DNA of 5,950 bases, from contig DBQX01000104.1 in NCBI GenBank assembly GCA_002305415.1, positions 1-5,950 of the forward strand, written 5' to 3'. The notes under the pieces were generated by a model. That model saw only the letters and a program-made list of their open reading frames with translations. It was not told where the DNA came from and searched no databases. Below, one piece after another: positions 1 to 5,839 of this stretch. The number at the start of each line of letters is the position of its first letter. The first letter of the stretch is position 1. This DNA is from Actinomycetales bacterium UBA1383 (GTDB taxonomy: Bacteria > Actinomycetota > Actinomycetes > Actinomycetales > Actinomycetaceae). Made by a program: the position numbers and the translations under genes.

Positions 1-2
1 AG

Positions 3-326
3 CCCGGCCCGCAGCAGCCCGGCCAGCGCCCGCAGACGCCCTTCGGCCCGCCGCCCGCCTCCCAGCAGGCCTACTACGGGACGCCGAGGACGGTGACGCC
101 GGAGAACGAGGTCAGGACCGCCCGGTCACTCCTGCTCGTCGCCGTGCTCGCGGGCGCGCTCGGTCTGGTCGTGAATCTCGTGGCGGCGCTCGTCTCCCCG
201 TGGGGCACGCCGGGCACCGGGGTGCTCTTCCTCGTGGGGCTGCTCTACCTCGCGGCGCTCGGGTCCGCCACCGCCGCGGCGTGGAAGCTGCTCGGGGTGG
301 TCGAGGGCCTGCTGCGGTCCAGGTAG
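3..326 (+). CDS. Partial small membrane protein, Pro/Gln-rich N-terminus and two TM helices (5' end outside window)
   Basis: The reading frame is open from the left edge (first full codon at 3) to a TAG at 324-326, giving at least 107 codons. The first ~30 residues are rich in Pro, Gln and Gly and include QQAYYG, the kind of disordered cytoplasmic leader common in small actinobacterial membrane proteins. Two hydrophobic segments follow: one starting SLLLVAVLAGALGLVV, then, after a short loop (SPWGTPGTG), a second starting VLFLVGLLYLAALGSATAAA. The protein ends KLLGVVEGLLRSR. A GTG at 93 could start a 77-residue protein, but GAGG lies only 3 bases before it and the upstream codons look coding, so I treat the gene as truncated by the window edge. 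I do not recognise the family and assign no function. It converges on the ATPase gene, whose 3' end runs through it. Confidence 0.7.
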   Translation, partial: PGPQQPGQRPQTPFGPPPASQQAYYGTPRTVTPENEVRTARSLLLVAVLAGALGLVVNLVAALVSPWGTPGTGVLFLVGLLYLAALGSATAAAWKLLGVVEGLLRSR

Positions 327-2648
327 GCGCGCCGGGCGGGTGACGGCGGCGAGCAGCGCCGTCGCCCCCAGCGCGATGGCGCCCGCCAGCGCGGCCTCGC
401 CCGCCTGCGGGACGTGGAGGGCGAAGAAGTCCCGCGTCCACGGCAGCGTGAATGCGAGCGTCCCCGCTGCCGCCATGCTGCCCACCACCGCGAGCCGCCA
501 CCCCCGCAGGGGCCACTCCACCAGGGCGATCACGCTCAGGCTCCCGGCGAGGAGAACGAGCGTGGCGAGGGAGCGCGCCTCCGGTACGCCGTGGGGGCTG
601 CGCACGAGGAAGACCGTGAGCACGGCCGCGGCGAGCACCACGCCGGCGGGCACGGCCACACGCAGCACCCGCCGCACGAACCCGGGCCGATACCGCTGCC
701 CGGCCGGACGCAGGGCCAGGAAGAAGGCGGGGATCCCGATCGCGAGCGACCCGACCAGCGTGATCTGCCGCGGCAGCAGGGGGTAGGGCACGCCCAGGGC
801 CAGCACCAGGATCGCCAGCAGGCCCGCCCACACCGTCTTCGTGAGGAAGAGGTGCGCCACGCGCTCGGCGTTCGTCACCACCCGCCGGCCCTCCGCCATG
901 AGGTGCGGGACCGAGGCGAACCTGTCGTCGAGGAGCACCACCTGGGCCACCGCGCGTGCCGCGGGCACGCCGGAGCCCATGGCGATGCCGAGGTCGGCCT
1001 GCTTGAGGGCGACGACGTCGTTCACCCCGTCACCCGTCATCGCCACCGTCCGCCCGTCCCGCTGCAGCGCGGCGATCATCACCGACTTCTGTTCCGGCAT
1101 GACGCGGCCGAAGACGGCGGTCGTGCCGATCGTGCGGGCGATCGTGGCGTCGTCGGCGCCGCGGGCGTCCAGCGCCCTTCCCGCCTCGGGCACGCCGCTG
1201 GCGGCGGCCACCCGGCTGACCGTGACGACGTCGTCGCCGGAGATCACGCGGAGGGTGACGCCCTGCTCGCCGAGATAGGCGACCGTGTCCGGCGCGTCGT
1301 CGCGGATCCGCTCGGCGAAGATGGCGAAGCCCACGGGCTCGAGGTCTGCCGGGAGGTCGCGGCCGTTGAGGGCGGGGGCGCGGGCGAGCAGCAGGACGCG
1401 GCGATCCTCCGCGACGAGCACCGCCAGCAGGGCTCGCGCGGCATCCGCGGGGAGGCCGTGGGCCGCCTCGACGAGGACGTCCGGCGCCCCCAGCACCCAG
1501 GTGCCGTGCGCGCCGAAGTCGGCCGCGCTCCACTTCCGCGCGGAGGAGAACGGCACGCCGTCCCGCTCGTCCCACCCGGTGGGGACGGGCAGCGCGGCGA
1601 GGATGGCGCGCATCGTGCCGTTGGGGGAGGGATCGCGGGCCGCGAGGGCGGCAAGAGCGGCTGCGGCGTCGCCGGGGGTAATGGGGGCGCCGGAGGCAGC
1701 GGGGACGGGCCGCAGCGGCTCGAAGCCCGCGAAGGTGGGCTCCCGCTCGGTGAGCGTGCCGGTCTTGTCCGCGCACACGACGTCGGTGCGTGCGAGCGTC
1801 TCCACCGCCGCGAGCTCGTTCACGAGGACGTGGCGCCGCGCGAGAGTGAGCGCGGACACCGCGAACGCGATCGAGCTGAGGAGGACCAGCCCCTCGGGAA
1901 CCATCGCCACGAGCGCCGCCACGGTGTCCGTGACGCTCGCCGCGAGGTCGGCGGCGTCGCGCAGGTTCACGGCCACCGTCAACGCCCCCACCGGCACGAT
2001 CACCACGCCGATGATCCTCAGGACCGCGTTGATGCCGTCCATTATCTCCGAGCGCACCCTGACGTAGCGCCGCCCGGCCCGCTCCACGCGCGCCGCCCAG
2101 GCCTCCTCGCCGACGGCCGTGGCCCGGCACGCCGCGCTCCCGGCCACCACGAAACTGCCGGACAGCACCGTCTCCCCGGCGCGTTTCGGCTCCGGGTTCG
2201 CCTCCCCGGTGAGGGCCGACTCGTCCACCTCGAAACCCGAGGCGCGCAGGATCTCGGCGTCCACCACCACCTGGTCGCCCGCGGAGAGGAGCACGACGTC
2301 GTCGCGGACGATCTCGCCGGTCGCGACCTCCTGGGCGACGCCGTCCCGCACCACACGCGCCCGGGGGGCCGTGACGAGGGCGAGCCGGTCGAGGGTGCGC
2401 TTGGCGCGCACCTCCTGCACGATGCCGATCGCGGTGTTGGAGACCAGGACGAGACCGAAGAGGGCGTCCCGCCAGTGGCCGTAGGTCACGATGACCACCC
2501 ACAGCCCGCCCAGGATGAGGTTGAACCACGTGAGCACGTTGGCGCGGAGGATGTCCCACACGGAACGGCTCGTCCGGCGGCGCACGCGGTTCGTCAGGCC
2601 TGCGGCGGCGCGCTCCGCCACCTCGGCGGCGGTGAGGCCCTGGTCCAC
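126..2648 (-). CDS. ctpE: Cation-translocating P-type ATPase, CtpE-like (probable Ca2+ uptake pump)
   Basis: This is a complete ATP-driven membrane cation pump of 840 residues. Visible landmarks are the A-domain LTGEA (146-150), the M4 motif MVPEGL (249-254), the phosphorylation site DKTGT (Asp294), KWS in the N-domain (~372) and the hinge TGDGVND (538-544). There are about ten hydrophobic segments: M1-M2 ~36-78, M3 ~211-230, M4 ~240-268 and M5-M10 ~602-769. There is no Cys-based metal-binding domain and no CPC in M4, so it is not a Cu/Zn/Cd exporter. From memory, the order and wording of segments (ANVLTWFN, VCADKTGTLTE, GDQVVVD, FGRVMPEQK, HLFLTKTV) match mycobacterial CtpE, reported to take up calcium; the substrate is therefore inferred. 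I chose GTG 2648 because GGAGG (2655-2659) lies 6 bases upstream. An ATG at 2678 overlaps a likely -10 box. CtpE is roughly 800 residues. The excess here is a charged tail (775-840) read antisense to the neighbouring gene. Confidence 0.93.
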   Translation of the reverse strand: MDQGLTAAEVAERAAAGLTNRVRRRTSRSVWDILRANVLTWFNLILGGLWVVIVTYGHWRDALFGLVLVSNTAIGIVQEVRAKRTLDRLALVTAPRARVVRDGVAQEVATGEIVRDDVVLLSAGDQVVVDAEILRASGFEVDESALTGEANPEPKRAGETVLSGSFVVAGSAACRATAVGEEAWAARVERAGRRYVRVRSEIMDGINAVLRIIGVVIVPVGALTVAVNLRDAADLAASVTDTVAALVAMVPEGLVLLSSIAFAVSALTLARRHVLVNELAAVETLARTDVVCADKTGTLTEREPTFAGFEPLRPVPAASGAPITPGDAAAALAALAARDPSPNGTMRAILAALPVPTGWDERDGVPFSSARKWSAADFGAHGTWVLGAPDVLVEAAHGLPADAARALLAVLVAEDRRVLLLARAPALNGRDLPADLEPVGFAIFAERIRDDAPDTVAYLGEQGVTLRVISGDDVVTVSRVAAASGVPEAGRALDARGADDATIARTIGTTAVFGRVMPEQKSVMIAALQRDGRTVAMTGDGVNDVVALKQADLGIAMGSGVPAARAVAQVVLLDDRFASVPHLMAEGRRVVTNAERVAHLFLTKTVWAGLLAILVLALGVPYPLLPRQITLVGSLAIGIPAFFLALRPAGQRYRPGFVRRVLRVAVPAGVVLAAAVLTVFLVRSPHGVPEARSLATLVLLAGSLSVIALVEWPLRGWRLAVVGSMAAAGTLAFTLPWTRDFFALHVPQAGEAALAGAIALGATALLAAVTRPARLPGPQQALDHPEQLPRRGGGGPERREVEQPHEEEHPGARRAPRGDERRHEIHDQTERAREHGDEQE

Positions 2649-2654
2649 AGCACA

Positions 2655-2659
2655 CCTCC
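2655..2659 (-). promoter_or_regulatory. Shine-Dalgarno GGAGG of the P-type ATPase, decides the start
   Basis: On the minus strand GGAGG is followed by six bases (TGTGCT) and GTG at 2648. This optimal spacing favours the GTG over the in-frame ATG 30 bases upstream at 2678, which has no comparable site. The protein then begins (M)DQGLTAAEVAERA, like the LT..EV.. opening of CtpE-type pumps. Confidence 0.75.
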
Positions 2660-2676
2660 GGCGTCTGACCAGCACC

Positions 2677-2682
2677 ATCGTA
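2677..2682 (-). promoter_or_regulatory. Possible -10 box TACGAT for the ATPase gene
   Basis: TACGAT on the minus strand matches the actinobacterial -10 consensus TANNNT. A transcript starting about 7 bases further on would have a leader of ~22 bases containing the GGAGG site. No convincing -35 hexamer is visible upstream, where the sequence is almost pure G/C, so the call rests on this box and its placement. Confidence 0.4.
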
Positions 2683-2759
2683 GGCCGGGCGGGGGGCGCG
2701 GGGGGTGGCGCTCGGAGGGCCGACGCGGGTGAACGCGGCCAGTCCGGCCGCGGACATGG

Positions 2760-2794
2760 CTGACCCCCGGCCCTCCTCCGGTCGGCCAGGTCAG
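2760..2794. repeat. Inverted repeat, imperfect stem-loop CTGACC/GGTCAG
   Basis: CTGACC at 2760-2765 pairs with GGTCAG at 2789-2794. After an asymmetric internal loop, GGCC at 2769-2772 pairs with GGCC at 2784-2787, leaving an 11-base loop. It lies about 110 bases upstream of the ATPase start. It may be a terminator element, an RNA structure or an operator; the sequence does not decide. Confidence 0.4.
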
Positions 2795-2810
2795 GGAGGA
2801 AACCCAGCCA

Positions 2811-2835
2811 GACCCGGCGAGGAACGCCGGGGGTC
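2811..2835 (-). terminator. Strong GC hairpin, candidate pmt terminator
   Basis: Bases 2813-2819 (CCCGGCG) pair perfectly with 2825-2831 (CGCCGGG) around a five-base loop, and GA/TC outer pairing is possible with a two-base bulge. Read on the minus strand, the hairpin is followed by TGGCTGGGTTTCC, only a short T run. It lies about 165 bases after the pmt stop codon, so it could end pmt transcription or be part of a leader. Actinobacterial terminators often lack a T tract, so the role is uncertain. Confidence 0.35.
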
Positions 2836-2848
2836 CTGTCACCAGTCA

Positions 2849-2863
2849 GCGAGCGACGCTCGC
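2849..2863. repeat. Perfect 15-bp palindrome GCGAGCG-A-CGCTCGC
   Basis: The two seven-base arms are perfectly complementary around a single central A. Such a compact dyad can be a repressor binding site or a tight hairpin. It is about 200 bases upstream of the ATPase start and about 135 bases after the pmt stop. No regulator gene is in the window. Confidence 0.45.
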
Positions 2864-2998
2864 GGCCGCCGTTCCCCTCAGTCGGGCGACCTCCGCAACC
2901 GCCGGTGAATCCCCTCAGAAGCCGGTCGGCTGCGTGTGATCAATGGTGGCGCCCGAACCTGAGAATTGGCTGGGAATCCGTCATCAGTTCGCTGGCAA

Positions 2999-4837
2999 TC
3001 AGACCCAGCTCGGGAACCACATGTGCAGCTGCCAGAACCAGTACGGCACCGTGACACCGAACCAGAGCGGCCACCAGAACGCCGCCGCGAGGACAACGAG
3101 GGCCGAGACGACCCGGTACGTGACGCGGCCGATCCGGCGCGACCGCTCGACCGACAGGGTCCGGCGGGGCTGGCGGAGCCGCTCGACCGACGGGGTCCGG
3201 CGGCGTCGGCGGAGCTGGCGGAGCGGGCGGAGCTGGAGCCACCGCGGCCCGGCGCGGCCTGAGGGGTCGGTGGGGTCGTGCAGGGGGAGCAGGTGGGCGA
3301 GCAGTCCGAGCCCGTACACCAGCGCCAGGACCACGAACGGAGCGATGACCACGGTGTAGAAGGTGAAGACCGTGCGGTTCGCGAACAGGAACCACGGCAG
3401 GTAGGTCCCGGCGTATCCCGCGAGGATCGCCCAGGCGCGCCAGTCCTTCCGCCGCCAGGCCATCGCGATCACCAGTGCCAGCGCCAGGAAGGCGAACCAC
3501 CACACGAACGGGTTCCCCACCGACGTGATCGCCTGCACGCAGCGGTCCGAGCCACAGCTGACGACGACGCCCTTCTCGGTCAGGTCCTCCCAGAAGTACG
3601 AGGTGGGTCGGATCTGCAGCAGCCACCCGGCGGGGTGCGCCATGTAGGAGTGCTCGGACTCGAGGGTGCGGTGGAACTCCAGCATCTGCAGGTGGTACTG
3701 GACCCAGGAGTTGAGGGTGTCGGGGAGCCACTCGCGCGGGACGACGACGCCGCTGTCCCGCTGGCCCGCCGCCCAGCCACGCATGTACGCCCCGGGGTGG
3801 GTGAACCAGGAGAACCAGGTGGCGGTGTAGGTGACGAGCGTGGCGGGCACCAGCGCCAGGAATGCCGGGATGCCGCCCCTCATGACCGCGGCACCCACCG
3901 GAAGCCGGACCCCCACGGCACGGCGGGCCTGCAGGTCCCAGAGGAACGCCGTGATCCCGAAGGCTGCGGCCGCGTAGAAGCCGGACCACTTCACGCCCGC
4001 CGCCACGCCCAGGGCAACGCCGGCCACCAGCAGCCACCAGCGCATGCCCGTGGGCGGACCCCACGGATCCGACCACGGATCCGGTGCGCGACCCAGCCGG
4101 GCCGCCAGGCGGGCGCGGGTCTGGTCCCGGTCGCGGAGGAGGGCCCAGAAGCCCACCAGGACGAAGAGCGTGAGGAACACGTCCAGCAGGGCGGTGCGCG
4201 AGTTCACGACCGAGACGCCGTCGAGGGCGAGGTAGCCGGACGCCGTCGTCGCGAGCACGGCGGAACGGAAGAGGTGGAACGCGATCCGGCCGAGCAGCAG
4301 CACGCACAGCACTCCCGCGACCGCGGCGGAGAACCGCCACCCCAGGCCGTTGTCCGCGCCGAACAGGCGCATGCCGAGGGCGATCAGCCACTTCCCGACG
4401 TCGCCGTGCACCACGTAGGACGCCTTGTCGGTCATCTCGTGGTAGTCGCCGGCGACGAAGTTCGGGTTCACGCCCACGTCCTCGTCCTCCGGGTCCCACT
4501 GTGTGGCGAACCCGAAGCGGTCGAGGGTGAAGGCGTCCTTCACGTAGTAGGTCTCGTCGAACACGAGGGAGTGGGGATGGTTCAGGCCCACGAGCCGCAG
4601 CACCGCGGCGACGGCGGCCATCGCCAGCGGCCCCAGCCAGCCCCACAGCCGGGTGCGGGCGGCCAGGCGATACCCCAGCGGCTGCAGGCCGAGCATCCCG
4701 CGGTAGCGGTCCTCCCGCTGGCCGATCGTCTCCTCGACGAGCCGGGGGCGCGCGGCGTCCGCGCTGGGGCCGGCGGTCCCCGCGACAGGCCCGGACCGCG
4801 CGGCCTCCGCGCTGGGGCCGGCGGTCGGGGAGGTCAC
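2999..4837 (-). CDS. pmt: Polyprenyl-phosphate-mannose: protein O-mannosyltransferase (GT39/PMT family)
   Basis: This integral membrane enzyme transfers mannose from a polyprenyl-phosphate carrier to Ser/Thr of proteins being exported; the actinobacterial homologue is Rv1002c. The 612-residue protein has a disordered Ala/Pro-rich start (1-45), then alternating hydrophobic and polar segments. FDETYY (93-98) after the first helix carries the Asp94-Glu95 pair that corresponds to the catalytic acidic pair of the family. Other family-like segments are HGDVGKWLIALG (144-155), NSRTALLDVF (212-221), GVKWSGFY (281-288), WFSWFTHPGAYMRGW (341-355), HLQMLEFHR (382-390), SEHSYMAHPAGWLLQ (394-408) and the C-terminal helices ending WFPSWV. 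It is longer than the ~520-residue M. tuberculosis protein because of the N-terminal extension and an Arg-rich loop (~520-570), each containing a duplication. GTG 4837 is chosen because it precedes the conserved region and sits 7 bases after TACACT with no ribosome binding site. Confidence 0.94.
   Translation of the reverse strand: MTSPTAGPSAEAARSGPVAGTAGPSADAARPRLVEETIGQREDRYRGMLGLQPLGYRLAARTRLWGWLGPLAMAAVAAVLRLVGLNHPHSLVFDETYYVKDAFTLDRFGFATQWDPEDEDVGVNPNFVAGDYHEMTDKASYVVHGDVGKWLIALGMRLFGADNGLGWRFSAAVAGVLCVLLLGRIAFHLFRSAVLATTASGYLALDGVSVVNSRTALLDVFLTLFVLVGFWALLRDRDQTRARLAARLGRAPDPWSDPWGPPTGMRWWLLVAGVALGVAAGVKWSGFYAAAAFGITAFLWDLQARRAVGVRLPVGAAVMRGGIPAFLALVPATLVTYTATWFSWFTHPGAYMRGWAAGQRDSGVVVPREWLPDTLNSWVQYHLQMLEFHRTLESEHSYMAHPAGWLLQIRPTSYFWEDLTEKGVVVSCGSDRCVQAITSVGNPFVWWFAFLALALVIAMAWRRKDWRAWAILAGYAGTYLPWFLFANRTVFTFYTVVIAPFVVLALVYGLGLLAHLLPLHDPTDPSGRAGPRWLQLRPLRQLRRRRRTPSVERLRQPRRTLSVERSRRIGRVTYRVVSALVVLAAAFWWPLWFGVTVPYWFWQLHMWFPSWV
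3143..3203 (-). repeat. 25-bp direct repeat in pmt, 36-bp period, in an Arg-rich loop
   Basis: Bases 3143-3167 and 3179-3203 are the same 25 bases with one mismatch, 36 bases apart. In the protein this gives RRTPSVER (546-553) and RRTLSVER (558-565), twelve residues apart, in the basic stretch before the last membrane helices. The period is a multiple of three, so the frame is kept. This looks like a recent small tandem duplication lengthening a cytoplasmic or linker loop. Confidence 0.85.
4750..4826 (-). repeat. 29-bp direct repeat in the pmt N-terminal extension, 48-bp period
   Basis: Bases 4750-4778 and 4798-4826 match over 29 positions with one mismatch, 48 bases apart. The encoded segments are TAGPSAEAAR (5-14) and TAGPSADAAR (21-30). 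The duplicated unit is sixteen codons, keeps the frame and lies in a region expected to be disordered ahead of the first helix. The one base difference converts Glu to Asp. Confidence 0.85.
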
Positions 4838-4844
4838 GGGGTCG

Positions 4845-4850
4845 AGTGTA
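4845..4850 (-). promoter_or_regulatory. -10 box TACACT for pmt, suggesting a leaderless transcript
   Basis: TACACT on the minus strand is followed by seven bases and then the GTG start at 4837. This places the expected transcription start on the start codon itself. No Shine-Dalgarno sequence precedes the GTG. No clear -35 hexamer is visible. Leaderless mRNAs with a TANNNT box 6-8 bases before the start codon are common in actinobacteria. Confidence 0.55.
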
Positions 4851-4868
4851 GGTTCCCCGGTGGGGCCA

Positions 4869-4881
4869 TCCCGAATCGGGG
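4869..4881. repeat. Small dyad CCCGA-A-TCGGG between the divergent starts
   Basis: CCCGA (4870-4874) and TCGGG (4876-4880) form an 11-base palindrome around a central A. A second short inverted repeat, CCCC-GGT-GGGG, lies just to the left (4855-4865). Both sit between the two -10-like boxes of pmt and rsmI, where a shared operator could lie. They are short, and in GC-rich DNA such dyads arise by chance. Confidence 0.3.
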
Positions 4882-4886
4882 ACACT
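4881..4886 (+). promoter_or_regulatory. -10-like box GACACT for rsmI, suggesting a leaderless transcript
   Basis: GACACT lies six bases before the chosen rsmI start GTG at 4893. Its spacing mirrors TACACT before pmt on the other strand. It matches TANNNT less well because the first base is G. No Shine-Dalgarno sequence or convincing -35 box is visible. It supports GTG 4893 over the upstream in-frame GTG at 4860. Confidence 0.4.
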
Positions 4887-4892
4887 GGGCGG

Positions 4893-5741
4893 GTGAACAT
4901 CCCCACGGACGGCGTCATCCTCCTCGCGGCCACGCCGATCGGAGACGTCTCGGACGCCCCGCCGCGCCTCCGCGAGGCGCTGGAGACCGCGGACCTGATC
5001 GCCGCCGAGGACACACGCCGCCTGCTGAACCTCGCCGGCCGGCTCGGGGTGACGCTGTCCGCGCCGGTTGTCTCCCTCCACGAGCACAACGAGGCGGAGC
5101 GCGCGGCGGAACTGGTGGCGGCCGCCCGGGAGGGGAAGCTCGTCCTGGTGGTCACGGACGCCGGGATGCCTGGGGTCTCGGACCCGGGGTACCGGCTCGT
5201 GCGCGCCGCGATCGACGCCGGGGCCCGGGTGAGCGCCATCCCCGGCCCCTCGGCGGTGCTCACCGCGCTGGCGGTCTCGGGCCTGCCGAGCGACCGGTTC
5301 TGCTTCGAGGGCTTCCTGCCACGACGGCCCGGCGACCGACGCCGGGCGCTCGCGGGCCTCACGAGCGAGCGCCGGACCATGGTCTTCTTCGAATCGCCCC
5401 GCCGGGTGGGCGAGGTGCTGGCGGACATGGCGGCGGTGCTCGGCGCGGAGCGTCAGGCGGCGCTGTGCCGGGAGCTCACCAAGACGCACGAGGAGGTGCT
5501 CCGCGGCACCCTCCGGGAACTGGCTGGGGCGGCGGCGGGCGGCGTGCTGGGGGAGGTGACGGTCGTCGTCGCCGGCGTGCCCGAGCGGGCCCCGGACGAC
5601 GTCGCGGACCTGGTGCCCGAGGTCCACGCCATGGTGGCTGCGGGGGCCCGGCTGAAGGATGCGGTGGCGGAGGTGGCGGGCAGGGCGGGGGTCTCGAAGC
5701 GCGAGCTCTACCAGGCCTCCTTGGGTCCCGCGCTCCCCTAG
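4893..5741 (+). CDS. rsmI: 16S rRNA (cytidine1402-2'-O)-methyltransferase RsmI
   Basis: RsmI uses S-adenosylmethionine to methylate the 2'-OH of C1402 in the 30S decoding centre. The 282-residue protein matches the family length (286 in E. coli). It belongs to the tetrapyrrole-methylase fold. Family signatures in order are LLAATPIGDVSDAPPR (10-25), ADLIAAEDTRRLL (33-45), SLHEHNE (61-67), the cofactor loop VTDAGMPGVSDPG (87-99), IPGPSAVLTALAVSGLP (116-132), FEGFLPR (138-144), FFESPRRV (165-172), RELTKTHEE (193-201) and GEVTVVV (220-226). The end (246-276, GARLKDAVAEVA...VSKRELYQ) fits the family's C-terminal helix-turn-helix. GTG 4893 is chosen because it gives the usual short lead before ATPIG and follows a -10-like box; GTG 4860 would add 11 residues unlike the family. 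It is divergent from pmt, as Rv1003 is from Rv1002c. Its TAG stop shares a base with the first hairpin repeat. Confidence 0.96.
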   Translation: MNIPTDGVILLAATPIGDVSDAPPRLREALETADLIAAEDTRRLLNLAGRLGVTLSAPVVSLHEHNEAERAAELVAAAREGKLVLVVTDAGMPGVSDPGYRLVRAAIDAGARVSAIPGPSAVLTALAVSGLPSDRFCFEGFLPRRPGDRRRALAGLTSERRTMVFFESPRRVGEVLADMAAVLGAERQAALCRELTKTHEEVLRGTLRELAGAAAGGVLGEVTVVVAGVPERAPDDVADLVPEVHAMVAAGARLKDAVAEVAGRAGVSKRELYQASLGPALP

Positions 5742-5839
5742 ACCCACTGGGGGGCCCGCCCCCCTTCGACCCCACTGGGGGGCCCGCCCCCCTTGAGACC
5801 CCACTGGGGGGCCCGCCCCCCTTGGACCCCACTGGGGGC
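5741..5839. repeat. Tandem 28-29 bp hairpin repeat immediately after rsmI (three full copies and one partial)
   Basis: Copies start at 5741, 5768, 5797 and 5825, with lengths 27, 29, 28 and a 15-base partial. The core runs GACCCCACT, six G, CCCG, six C, TT. Copy 1 lacks one C. The copies differ only there and in the 1-3 bases at the junction (C, GA, G). Those length changes shift the frame, so the array is unlikely to be selected as protein. Each full copy can fold as G6-CCCG-C6, at 5749-5764, 5777-5792 and 5806-5821, each followed by TT. The CCCC-ACT-GGGG alternative overlaps it. The array begins on the last base of the rsmI stop codon. Confidence 0.9.
5749..5823 (+). terminator. Candidate rsmI terminator made of three repeated hairpins
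   Basis: Three G6/C6 stems with CCCG loops lie 8, 36 and 65 bases after the rsmI stop, each followed by two T. The stems would be very stable, but the T run is too short for a classical intrinsic terminator. The position directly behind the stop codon fits transcript termination or 3'-end protection for rsmI. The array might also act on a minus-strand transcript coming from the right. Confidence 0.4.

Larger units (their letters stand above)
2649..2998. other. Intergenic region between pmt and the ATPase gene, rich in inverted repeats
   Basis: These 350 bases carry no reading frame that looks coding on either strand. They hold the ATPase ribosome binding site and -10-like box (2655-2682) and inverted repeats at 2760-2794, 2811-2835, 2849-2863 and 2920-2931. 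A 9-bp direct repeat, TCCCCTCAG, occurs at 2873-2881 and 2910-2918. The region follows the end of pmt and precedes the ATPase, so it should contain the pmt terminator and any upstream control of the ATPase. I compared it by eye with common riboswitch and small-RNA consensus motifs and found no match. Confidence 0.6.

Noticed and set aside
2676..2678. ATG as the start of the ATPase
   Set aside because: It would add MVLVRRRRCA, overlaps the likely -10 box and lacks a ribosome binding site, while GTG 2648 has GGAGG at ideal spacing.
414..2732. Long plus-strand open frame (772 codons) opposite the ATPase
   Set aside because: Its translation is a run of His, Arg, Gly, Glu and Gln with no family motif. 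It is the antisense shadow of a gene with complete P-ATPase signatures, as expected in very GC-rich DNA.
2782..2836. Resemblance to an SRP 4.5S RNA tip (CCAGGTCAGG...GGAA...AGCC) or a cobalamin riboswitch
   Set aside because: The bases around GGAA do not match the conserved SRP tip, no long closing helix is visible, and no B12 box with correct order and spacing was found.
2705..2908. Small plus-strand gene in the intergenic region
   Set aside because: No ribosome binding site, no recognisable protein features, and the frame crosses the inverted repeats. Nothing distinguishes it from a chance open frame.
2940..2962. tRNA-like 3' end on the minus strand (GGTTCGGGCGCCACCA)
   Set aside because: The would-be T loop does not fit TTCRANY, and no matching acceptor, D or anticodon arms lie upstream.
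4860..4862. Upstream GTG as the start of rsmI
   Set aside because: It would add 11 residues unlike the family, and the -10-like box at 4881-4886 would then lie inside the gene.
5741..5839. CRISPR array
   Set aside because: The repeats abut directly with 1-3 base junctions and no unique spacers; there are no cas genes.
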